From an uncultured Lachnospiraceae bacterium (GTDB lineage Bacteria > Bacillota > Clostridia > Lachnospirales > Lachnospiraceae), in contig CAMWSU010000003.1 in NCBI GenBank assembly GCA_947176965.1, positions 1-64,000 on the forward strand: a DNA stretch of 64,000 bases, read 5' to 3'. Positions 43,247-51,458 of this stretch are shown here, in pieces. The notes beneath the pieces were generated by a model. The model saw only the letters and a list, made by a program, of their open reading frames with translations. It did no database searches and was not told the origin of the DNA. Each line of letters starts with the position of its first letter. Position 1 is the stretch's first letter. Position numbers and translations under genes: made by a program.

Positions 43247-44242
43247 ATGAACAAAAAGTTATCTTTATTACTCGCAGCGCTGGTCTGTATGTTAGGCTGG
43301 GGCTGCTTTTCTTTTCAGACAATGGCAGCTACAGAGGAAGGCGCCGAGCAGGATGAATACATTACGGTCTCCGTGGACGCACAGGACGATAGCGGGGAAT
43401 TACTGTATGCAATTGATTCCGATGCGCCGGAAGCATTTGGATCATCGAATATCTTTGTGATCGATCCGAATGTCCCCCATACGATCTATGTGAAAGATAT
43501 GGCCGGCAATATTACTTCGCAATCATTCCAGCCGATCGGATTAGAGGTCAGTGAAAGTTCGGAAGATCTTCAAGGAAGCATACAATCCGATGATCTTGAT
43601 CATGGTACCGGCATATATGCCGAAGGAGAGACGGCTGAGGACGGAACGGGAACGATGTATGAAAAGGTTATTACGGATGGAACGGATGATTTCAGCAGGG
43701 TCTTTTATACAGTAGTAACGAAAGAAGGCGAAGTATTCTATTTGGTGATCGATCAGAACAGAGGACAGGATAATGTGTATCTGCTGAATATGGTGACGGT
43801 GGATGAGCTGCAGGCACTGGCAGATGAGAATGGATATGTTATGTCAGAGAGAAGTCATGCAATCTCAAATAATCCGGCCAACTCAGTTGAAGAAACCATA
43901 GACGATCTGGTGGGAAATAGTCCGGCGCCGGATTCTAACAAGAAGAAAGGTACTAAGACCAATACCCAAAGTACGATCGTGATCCTGGTCGTAGCGGTGA
44001 TCGGCGGTGGCGGTTACTATTATCTGAAAGTATATAAGAAGAAAAAGGATGCAGCCATGGATGAGATCGATCAGGCATTAGATATGAATGAGTTTGTCTC
44101 GGATGACCAAGATGATGGCGACGAGATTGACATGCCGGTAGATGATCAGACGATCTCGGATGACGAGTTTTATAACGGTATGTACGACGAGGAGGAAAGT
44201 GCATATTTGGATATGGATCCGGACGAAGAGGAGGGAGAGTGA
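43247..44242 (+). CDS. DUF4366 / CD1107-like surface protein of the conjugation module
   Basis: The 331-residue protein has a signal peptide (about 1-28, ending TMAA). An acidic Ig-like stretch with DSDAPEAFGSS and VKDMAGNITSQSF follows, then a conserved globular part (FSRVFYTVVTKEGEVFYLVIDQN). One membrane helix near residues 244-262 and an acidic cytoplasmic tail complete it. The start is 3 bases after the previous stop. DUF4366 proteins occur at this place in Tn1549/CTn4 elements. A structural role in the mating apparatus is likely but unproven. Confidence 0.85.
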   Translation: MNKKLSLLLAALVCMLGWGCFSFQTMAATEEGAEQDEYITVSVDAQDDSGELLYAIDSDAPEAFGSSNIFVIDPNVPHTIYVKDMAGNITSQSFQPIGLEVSESSEDLQGSIQSDDLDHGTGIYAEGETAEDGTGTMYEKVITDGTDDFSRVFYTVVTKEGEVFYLVIDQNRGQDNVYLLNMVTVDELQALADENGYVMSERSHAISNNPANSVEETIDDLVGNSPAPDSNKKKGTKTNTQSTIVILVVAVIGGGGYYYLKVYKKKKDAAMDEIDQALDMNEFVSDDQDDGDEIDMPVDDQTISDDEFYNGMYDEEESAYLDMDPDEEEGE

Positions 44243-44246
44243 TCAG

Positions 44247-46670
44247 ATGAAAAAGAAATGTTGGATGTTAGGAATGGTTTTTATGCTGGCAGTGATACTG
44301 GCGGCAACGATGGTGTGGGTTGACCGCTCAGAAATCGTTGTGTTTGCTGAAGCGGAAAACGGTGAGACGGTCGTACTTGCGCATGTCCATTCTGAAGAAG
44401 GAGGAGCCTGCTACCATCATCACAGCGGAGATACCGCTTCCGGAGGTGGCTGCTATATGGTGCCGGTTTTGTGCGGAGGAAGCATCACGGCTAAGACGGG
44501 GGAGACATATTGCGGTACATGGAATTCGTGGTACGGCAGCAGCGAATATTATGAAGGAGACAGATGGTGGGCAACCTGTAGTACCTGTGGAACGCTGCTT
44601 GGTCCGCACGACGCTGAGATTACTGGTAATCACATGCGAACCGAGACGTATTATTCCTGCGACCGATGCGGTACGCGGCATGACGAGGGCGGAACGTGTA
44701 CCAAAGTTGAGAGCTATGATGCCGGATGCAGCATGGATGAACAGGTGATTGACTGTGGATATACGTCATGCGGTTCATACCATATTACCTGTAACGATGC
44801 AACGATAGGGCTGGAGAGCACAACATTGACGGCAGATGTGACATCGCAGGAGGCGGGAGTGTCTGTGACGTTCTACCAATGGTCTACGGGAGAAACATCG
44901 CAGACGATCACCGTCACACAGAACGGTACCTATTCCTGTGAGATCACTTATAATGATCAAAAATCAGGTGCGGTATCGACGGCGAGAGCGTCCTATACGG
45001 TAGCAAATTTAGATAATACTCCGCCGGAAGTCACATTGTCCTATGCGCCGTCTTCTCCGACTAATACGGGGACAACGATCCATATTGATGCGACGGACAA
45101 TGTTGGCGTCACAGGCTACTCTTTTGATGGAGTAACGTTTTCGCAGGAGCAGGATATTTACGTCACAGAGAATGGATCTTACACGGCATATGCGACAGAT
45201 GCCACCGGAAATATCGGGTCATCGGTCATTACGGTTGATAATATTGACCGTGAGGCGCCGCAGATCGTATCGGTCACAAAAAGCGCGGAGGGTCAGTATT
45301 TCAATGGAACGGTCCATGTTCAGGTGGACGCGCAGGACGTGGTTTCAGAAGGATATGCGCGTGAAATAAGCGTACAATACAGCACGGATGGAAATAATTG
45401 GAGTGATAGCGGGGAATTTAGCCTGATGCTGGACGGAACGCAGGAGATCTTAGTTCGTGATGCTGCAGGTAATATCAGCACAGCACCGGTCACAATCTAT
45501 CAGGATACGACGCCGCCGAGCATCAGCGGTACGCAGACGCCGCAGCACTGGACAAAAGACGTAGTGTGCCTTACCGTAACCGCATCTGATGATCAATCCG
45601 GTATCCCCGAATGGGCGTATCAGTGGGGAGATGGGGACTGGAATCCGGCGTCGCTGTTTAATGTGACTGCAAACGGAGATTATCCGGTAACGGTCAGAGA
45701 TGCTGCTGGAAATACTGCTTCATATACGTTCCATGTCACACAGATCGACAGGGTAGCGCCTGCGGTGAGTGCGCGCCTGGCAACCGAAGATTGGCATGAT
45801 GGAAGCAATACCATATACATACAGGCATCTGATCAGGAGAGCGGACTGGATGAGCTGGCATATTCATATGACGGTGGAGCTACATGGACGGCTAACGCAG
45901 GATATGAGATAAGTACCAGCGGAGATTACATTGTTTTGGTGCGGGATGCGGTTGGAAACATCACAGAGAGCCGGATCCATGCGGAAAAGACAACAGTGAT
46001 GCCGGATTCCAATGAGCCTACAGAGCCGATAGAGGAGGACTGGGAGCAATATCATACGCAATGGCATAAAAATGAATTAACAGGGGAAGTGCCGACAGCG
46101 CCTGAACCGATATCACAGGTATCATGGCAGCCAGTCCAGCCGACATCGCAAATGGAGTCAGACACAAATCCGGAAGTATACCATAAACCTAAAATGATCT
46201 TAAGTATATCCATTCCCGTTCCCAGGGCATCTTCGCCGATCAGCGCGACAGAGCTTGGGACAATGCTGGATCAACAGCCTGCTCCAAGAACAGCGTTAGA
46301 AGATCCTCAACTAATGAAAATCCTTGCAGCGGTGTTATGTGGCTTTTGTTTGCTTACCCTGCTTTTCCTGTGGCTGAATAGTAGGAGCAGAAAAGCTGTT
46401 TTATATCAAGAAGGAGCAGACGGGAAGTATCATCTTGTTGACAGAATCAAAGTAGAATCGATCAGTGGAGGGAAAGGGGTCGCTGTTAAGATTGCTAACA
46501 AGAGAATGACTGAGCAATTAACAGAACACCTGGCTGAACGGATGGTATGGCATTATATGTTAAGATTCAGCAAGCATTTTGCCCAAAAACATGGGTCGGA
46601 AAAGTTAGTGATCGAGCTTTGTAATGGCAGAAAGATATACACAAAAGTAGAAAGAGAAGTTACTTTATAA
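44247..46670 (+). CDS. Large Ig-like repeat surface protein (possible mating adhesin)
   Basis: The start at 44247 follows GAGGGAG, giving 807 residues. A signal peptide (about 1-34) is followed by a His/Cys-rich module (residues about 45-190) with many Cys (GEGACYHHH-like, CSTCGTLLGPH, SCDRCGTRHD). This suggests disulfides or bound metal. Four to five Ig-like domains follow, each marked by DxxPP/AP and YxxDAxGN motifs (DATGNIGS, RDAAGNIST, RDAAGNTAS, RDAVGNITES). A Pro-rich stalk, a membrane helix (about 695-715) and a cytoplasmic tail end it. The design is an adhesin or contact sensor for conjugation; this is an inference. Confidence 0.78.
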   Translation: MKKKCWMLGMVFMLAVILAATMVWVDRSEIVVFAEAENGETVVLAHVHSEEGGACYHHHSGDTASGGGCYMVPVLCGGSITAKTGETYCGTWNSWYGSSEYYEGDRWWATCSTCGTLLGPHDAEITGNHMRTETYYSCDRCGTRHDEGGTCTKVESYDAGCSMDEQVIDCGYTSCGSYHITCNDATIGLESTTLTADVTSQEAGVSVTFYQWSTGETSQTITVTQNGTYSCEITYNDQKSGAVSTARASYTVANLDNTPPEVTLSYAPSSPTNTGTTIHIDATDNVGVTGYSFDGVTFSQEQDIYVTENGSYTAYATDATGNIGSSVITVDNIDREAPQIVSVTKSAEGQYFNGTVHVQVDAQDVVSEGYAREISVQYSTDGNNWSDSGEFSLMLDGTQEILVRDAAGNISTAPVTIYQDTTPPSISGTQTPQHWTKDVVCLTVTASDDQSGIPEWAYQWGDGDWNPASLFNVTANGDYPVTVRDAAGNTASYTFHVTQIDRVAPAVSARLATEDWHDGSNTIYIQASDQESGLDELAYSYDGGATWTANAGYEISTSGDYIVLVRDAVGNITESRIHAEKTTVMPDSNEPTEPIEEDWEQYHTQWHKNELTGEVPTAPEPISQVSWQPVQPTSQMESDTNPEVYHKPKMILSISIPVPRASSPISATELGTMLDQQPAPRTALEDPQLMKILAAVLCGFCLLTLLFLWLNSRSRKAVLYQEGADGKYHLVDRIKVESISGGKGVAVKIANKRMTEQLTEHLAERMVWHYMLRFSKHFAQKHGSEKLVIELCNGRKIYTKVEREVTL

Positions 46671-46680
46671 CCTGATTTCA

Positions 46681-46708
46681 ATATGCGACGTTTATGCGAC
46701 GTCGCATA
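46681..46708. repeat. Interspersed palindrome copy 5, with an extra half-site
   Basis: TATGCGACGTCGCATA (46693-46708) is preceded by a second half ATATGCGACGT (46681-46691). A T-run follows. Confidence 0.88.
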
Positions 46709-46735
46709 TTTTTTTGAGAGAAGGAGGAAAATCTC

Positions 46736-49700
46736 ATGGGAAATAATCAATACAAAGGCTTTGCTTATACGAAAGGAAGCGATAAACCAACTGTCGTATA
46801 CGGAACGTCCCCGGAGGACATCCTTGCAAAGTTAAAATCCTATAACATTGCAAGAATGGAACAAGACAAGTTTATGAAATGCAACATCGGCAGCCTAAAT
46901 GTGGAGACGAGTAAATATGGGGATTATCATAGATATGAGGTTGCCACGGGCAAGGACATATCGCCCATTTATCTACAAATTCCACCGTTGGGGGAGAACG
47001 AGTTTCGTAAAGTTGTTGCAGATCTGGATGCTGCTGATGCAAAATTTAATTCACACAAAAAAAGATGGTACATCACGCCCGATCAGGATCTGCAGAAATT
47101 TCAGGCCATTTGCAATCAGTTTTCCAACGAAAACATCAAAGATACAACACAACAGACGCCCAAGAAAGAATTTAGTGACTTTCTTGCTGAAATTGAGTTT
47201 GAAATGTCGTTACCCAAGGTGCCATTTCAGATTGAGGGTTTGGAAATACAATACGCTGTTAAAATGGAAAACCAGCAGACCGTGATCATTCCAGAGTCCG
47301 CCATCAACATGTGGAAAGTAAACGGCTCAATGAATGAGTTCTTGGACAGATTAAATGAAAAGGCAGTCGAGCAGCTTCAGCAGATTTCTAGCGACTTGGA
47401 GCAGATCGACCCGGAACAGATTGTTGACGAAAGCGAATACAGCATCAGCACAAGCAAAGACTCTGCAGATAACCGCTGTACGATATGGTTTAATGACGGC
47501 AGAGAGCCGATCAATTTTCATGGCGATGAATATGGACTCCATTTTCCGACCATGGAGGCCGATGCGGTTGCGGAGTTTGTGGCAGAGTACTTTAGACAAC
47601 AGGATCATCCGGAGCTGAGCATGCAGATGGAATACAGTAAAGGAGACTGGATTGACTGTTATGTGCCGTTAAGACTACAGGACAGTTCTCCTAATCAGCC
47701 TATTTACGTGGAGAATGTCAGACATATCGTTGGCCGTGTTCAAAATGTTCAATCAATCCAGGCGCAGGAAGGCGTTCCGGGTGCAGGAATAGATGGAAAA
47801 TCCTATGAAATCTGGCATGGTGACGGAAGCACGGAGACCATTCGCAGCGATGAGATTTATGCATCCGATCAGGCGCGCGTGCTGTTGCGAGCAGCTGCGG
47901 ATGAGCTGACTGGCGTACAATTCGACTTGCTCGCGGACAGACGCCTTTCTGCAGCACAGATGGAGGAAATCCGTTTTGGGTTTAAGGATGGATTAAGCGT
48001 AGAGCAGGTTGCTTTATATGCCAATCCAAATATGACGCCGGCCGAGATGGATTTGTGTCGGATCGGACTGACAAACGGACTGGAATATGCAGAACTCAGC
48101 AGGCTGTTAAAGGAAACAAAAGAATTATCGTGGACGGACAGCCGGAATCGATTAAATGAAGTGATCAAAGAACACGGGGTGATAGAGAAAGCGAGGACGG
48201 TCGCTCATGAGGCTGGGCTTGCTTTTTCGGAAAATATGACCCCAGAAGAAATTGATCCTTATGTATATGACGGGAGCATGAGCGCTGAAGATTATATGAA
48301 GATGCTCGACAGGGTAGAAAAAGATGCAGCGGTCAATTCTGCTGCAGAACCGACCGTCACGATCGTATGGAGTGAAAGCGACCGCCTGCGTGAAGGGGAA
48401 ACAATGCCTCTTTCCCGCGCAAATGAACTTTTTGCAAAATTGGACAAAGAAAATATAGACAATCCTTATTATCTCAAAACGAAATTTAGGATTGATTATG
48501 TGATGGACGGTGAGTCGAAACATTACGATGGCCGGCAGGACTTAGGCGACGGGGACGGTTCCCTTGTGGAGCACATAGAGCGGTTTCATGCAGGATACCT
48601 GAATAATGAGGAATGGAACGACCACATTTTACGCAATGATGGTCAAGCGGCACTGGAAGCGGACAGGGAGATGAGAACCAGAGTGTTGAATGAGTTTGTC
48701 CCCTATCTGAAGCTGCATAGCAACCTTGCCGAAATGGAACAGACAGCTGGGGAGGTGTTAAAAAGTTATGTTTCTGAGTGCAGAGGACTTATCAACCAGG
48801 GAGACTATAACCTGCCGCCGGTTCCGCAGCTTGCAGAGTTGGATTTTGAAGCCTATAAGGAACATGTTAGGGAAGAAGTCGCACAGGAAGCAGCTGTTGC
48901 GGGAATGACGGTGGATGAATATGCCGCAAATGGGTATGAACCTTATGCGGCGCCGGAGCAGGAAGCAGAACAGACGTCCGATTTTTATGGGATGTCGGAA
49001 ATTCAATTGCATATCGCTGAACACATACAAGAAAATTTTGTGAAGGGTTTTGTGTCCATAGAACCGGTAGGAGATGACAAAATTCGGATCACCGACTTGA
49101 CAGGGGAGTCGATGAATCTGGCGATGACTCAGTCTGGGGGGATTATTGATGCGGATACAAATAAGATATATGGATATGCAAAAGAAGGATACAGACCTCC
49201 TGCGGCGCCGGAGCAGGAAGTAGCACAAGAAGCAGCACAGACGGTCGATTTTTACGGAATAAAAGTTCCCTTAGAGAATGGCATGCGTGTGATCACGATG
49301 GATGCGATTTATCATGTGAATGAACAGGGGATTGAAAAGCCGGATTTTAGTAGCTGCGTTTTCCGTGGTATTGATTTTCCTTCTTTTTTTCCTACGTCAG
49401 ATGTGAACTTTGCAAACAGTAAGTTTTATCAATGTAGATTAATTGATTTTGATATGAGCCAAAGTAACTTCCAGGGCGCTTCTTTGCAGGAAACTTATTT
49501 GAAAGATGTTGTATTGGAGCAATGCGATTTCAGCAAAGCGTCCTTAGAAAATGTCAGGATCAGATCATCTGAGCTGACAAGAGTTAATTTTTCAGAGACG
49601 ACAATGAATTATACCTATTTTGAGAACTGCGGGATTGCTGAGAATGATTTTAACATGGCCAAAATGGATTGTGTGCATGTGTATGACTCCTGCGACATCA

Positions 49701-50143
49701 CGGATGATCAGAAGAACCTTGATACCGTTACATATACGATCAGCGGAGCAGATCCGGCGGAAATCGAGAAAATGAAAGATAAGGTAATGTGGCGTCTGTC
49801 CGGATCGGAGATCAAATATGAGCGGAAAGAAGAACTGTCCCGGCTTTACGAAAAAGAGAGCAGCGATCCTGATACGCAGGAGTGGCGGGAGGATTTAACG
49901 TACGAAGAAAGTGAGTTGGTGAAAAGTTGGGATAAGCAGCGTCACATGCTTTCTGATGTGTTATTAGAAAAGCAGCATCGGCAGGAGCATTACAAGGAGC
50001 GCTACAATAACATGGCAGCACAGTCCGAAGAAAGGCGCTCAGTTGTAAATCAGCTCCACGAAAAGCAGAAAATGGTGTCTGCATCAGCAGAAGCGCCGGC
50101 ACGTGAGGACAGGATCAAAAAAGCAGATGCAATCGCAAAATAA
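46736..50143 (+). CDS. Giant multidomain ICE protein with LPD-like segment and pentapeptide repeats
   Basis: The 1,135-residue protein has no signal peptide. The N-terminal part (about 1-140) contains KKRWYITPDQDLQKFQ, as in DUF5710-like modules. At about 545-620 is an LPD25-like segment (FRIDYVMDGESKHYDGRQDL, GDGSLVEHIERFHAGYL). Residues about 868-985 are a pentapeptide-repeat stretch: NFANSKFYQC, NFQGASLQET and DFSKASLENV, with about 20 tandem five-residue units of A(D/N)Lxx type. The C-terminus is a coiled coil ending in a tail shared with the ArdC-like neighbour. It may be delivered with DNA; pentapeptide proteins elsewhere can mimic DNA and act on topoisomerases. Confidence 0.75.
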   Translation: MGNNQYKGFAYTKGSDKPTVVYGTSPEDILAKLKSYNIARMEQDKFMKCNIGSLNVETSKYGDYHRYEVATGKDISPIYLQIPPLGENEFRKVVADLDAADAKFNSHKKRWYITPDQDLQKFQAICNQFSNENIKDTTQQTPKKEFSDFLAEIEFEMSLPKVPFQIEGLEIQYAVKMENQQTVIIPESAINMWKVNGSMNEFLDRLNEKAVEQLQQISSDLEQIDPEQIVDESEYSISTSKDSADNRCTIWFNDGREPINFHGDEYGLHFPTMEADAVAEFVAEYFRQQDHPELSMQMEYSKGDWIDCYVPLRLQDSSPNQPIYVENVRHIVGRVQNVQSIQAQEGVPGAGIDGKSYEIWHGDGSTETIRSDEIYASDQARVLLRAAADELTGVQFDLLADRRLSAAQMEEIRFGFKDGLSVEQVALYANPNMTPAEMDLCRIGLTNGLEYAELSRLLKETKELSWTDSRNRLNEVIKEHGVIEKARTVAHEAGLAFSENMTPEEIDPYVYDGSMSAEDYMKMLDRVEKDAAVNSAAEPTVTIVWSESDRLREGETMPLSRANELFAKLDKENIDNPYYLKTKFRIDYVMDGESKHYDGRQDLGDGDGSLVEHIERFHAGYLNNEEWNDHILRNDGQAALEADREMRTRVLNEFVPYLKLHSNLAEMEQTAGEVLKSYVSECRGLINQGDYNLPPVPQLAELDFEAYKEHVREEVAQEAAVAGMTVDEYAANGYEPYAAPEQEAEQTSDFYGMSEIQLHIAEHIQENFVKGFVSIEPVGDDKIRITDLTGESMNLAMTQSGGIIDADTNKIYGYAKEGYRPPAAPEQEVAQEAAQTVDFYGIKVPLENGMRVITMDAIYHVNEQGIEKPDFSSCVFRGIDFPSFFPTSDVNFANSKFYQCRLIDFDMSQSNFQGASLQETYLKDVVLEQCDFSKASLENVRIRSSELTRVNFSETTMNYTYFENCGIAENDFNMAKMDCVHVYDSCDITDDQKNLDTVTYTISGADPAEIEKMKDKVMWRLSGSEIKYERKEELSRLYEKESSDPDTQEWREDLTYEESELVKSWDKQRHMLSDVLLEKQHRQEHYKERYNNMAAQSEERRSVVNQLHEKQKMVSASAEAPAREDRIKKADAIAK

Positions 50144-50165
50144 GAGAGAGGAGGGACAGAGAGCC

Positions 50166-50261
50166 ATGAATGCAGAAAAGGAGATCATTTTTATTGATGA
50201 GGAGACATTATCTCATGATGAGTTAGAAGAAGGAGATCAGTATGGAGCAAAAGACGAATGA
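50166..50261 (+). CDS. 31-residue acidic peptide, coupled to the ArdC-like gene
   Basis: GAGGAGG precedes an ATG, and the frame runs to TGA at 50259-50261, overlapping the start of the next gene (50242) by 20 bases. The product is acidic (EEIFIDEETL-like) with no cysteines. It could be a translational-coupling leader or a small DNA-mimicking protein. Support comes from the strong ribosome site only. Confidence 0.5.
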   Translation: MNAEKEIIFIDEETLSHDELEEGDQYGAKDE

Positions 50262-51384
50262 ATACCGGAAAGCGATCGCGGATGCCTTTGTGAAAAGCCT
50301 TCAGGAGAACTCATTAGAATGGAAAAAAGGCTGGAATAGTTCCGTAGCAACGCCGCAGAATGCCATAACAGGAAAAAATTATAAGGGATTAAATCGATTT
50401 TTTCTTACGCTCCATTCCATGAGTCACAACATAACGGATCCGCGGTGGGCGACTTTTAAGCAGATTCAAGATAAGGGCTGGCGGCTGAACAAAGGTGCCA
50501 AAGGGCGGAAAGTGGAATACTGGACGCCGTATGATTATCAGAACAAAAAAAGCTTAGAGTGGTCAGAATACAATAAGCTTTTGAAGGATTCGGAGAGAAG
50601 AAAGCAGATCGGAATTGTGGCGAAATACTATCATGTGTTTAACGGGCAGGACATTAGCGGGATTCCCGAGCTGCCGGAGCAGCCGGAGCGAGTGGAAGCT
50701 GTTTCAGATCAGATCATTGATACGATCTCGCGCAATATGGGCGTGGAGATTGCCAATGAGGGAGGAAATCAGGCTTATTATAGCATCCAGCGAGATAAAA
50801 TCTTTCTTCCGCCGAAAACAGCATTTATATCCGATTATGAGTACAATTCTACAGCGCTTCATGAGCTGTCTCATGCGACGGGAGCAGCGAATAGGCTCAA
50901 CCGTGATATAAAGAATCGGTTTGGTACGGAAAGATATGCGTATGAGGAACTGGTGGCGGAGATCAGCTCCTGCTATATGGGAGAGCACCTGCAGATTCAG
51001 CAGACAGCAGAACATATAGAAAATCACAAAGCATATGTGCAGAGCTGGATCAAAAAGATCACCGAGAAACCGGCTGTCCTAATGAAAGCAATCCGGGATG
51101 CCGAGTGCAGCGCAAACTATTTGGAGTATCAAGCGGAGCTGATCAGCGAGAAGGAGTATCAGAAGACGCTTTCAGGCACCATGGAAGTAGAGCCTGACGA
51201 ATTGGCACCGAAGGAGGCAGCAAGGGAACGCAGAGCAGATCCACGGGAATTGCGGGTATCAATCGTTCCGAAACAATCAGTAGTGAAACTGCTCAACGAT
51301 AAAAAGGAACATGTATCGGTGTCTGCCGCTGAAGCGTCGGCACATGGTGATAGGGTTAGAAAGGCAGAGACACTCGCAAAATAA
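50242..51384 (+). CDS. ArdC-like antirestriction protein (ssDNA-binding plus zincin)
   Basis: The 380-residue protein has the N-terminal DUF1738/ArdC ssDNA-binding region (KGLNRFFLTLHS, KGAKGRKVEYWTPYD). The zincin-like metalloprotease domain contains HELSHATG (His207, Glu208, His211) and an EELVAEISSCYMG helix. ArdC proteins ride with transferred DNA and protect it from restriction in the recipient. The C-terminus has the same VSxSAxEAxAxxDRxxKAxxLAK-type tail as the 1,135-residue protein. It is followed by a terminator. Confidence 0.88.
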   Translation: MEQKTNEYRKAIADAFVKSLQENSLEWKKGWNSSVATPQNAITGKNYKGLNRFFLTLHSMSHNITDPRWATFKQIQDKGWRLNKGAKGRKVEYWTPYDYQNKKSLEWSEYNKLLKDSERRKQIGIVAKYYHVFNGQDISGIPELPEQPERVEAVSDQIIDTISRNMGVEIANEGGNQAYYSIQRDKIFLPPKTAFISDYEYNSTALHELSHATGAANRLNRDIKNRFGTERYAYEELVAEISSCYMGEHLQIQQTAEHIENHKAYVQSWIKKITEKPAVLMKAIRDAECSANYLEYQAELISEKEYQKTLSGTMEVEPDELAPKEAARERRADPRELRVSIVPKQSVVKLLNDKKEHVSVSAAEASAHGDRVRKAETLAK

Positions 51385-51395
51385 TCATTAACCGG

Positions 51396-51424
51396 AAAGG
51401 CAGTCATTATGGCTGCCTTTCTTT
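51396..51424 (+). terminator. Intrinsic terminator before topB
   Basis: AAAGGCAG pairs with CTGCCTTT and is followed by CTTTT. The palindrome begins at its end. Confidence 0.85.
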
Positions 51425-51441
51425 TATGCGACGTCGCATAA
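51424..51441. repeat. Interspersed palindrome copy 6
   Basis: Perfect TTATGCGACGTCGCATAA directly after the terminator and 18 bases before topB. Its flanks CCTTTCTT and AAGAAAGG extend the dyad into the Shine-Dalgarno. Confidence 0.9.
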
Positions 51442-51458
51442 GAAAGGGGTCAAAAAAG

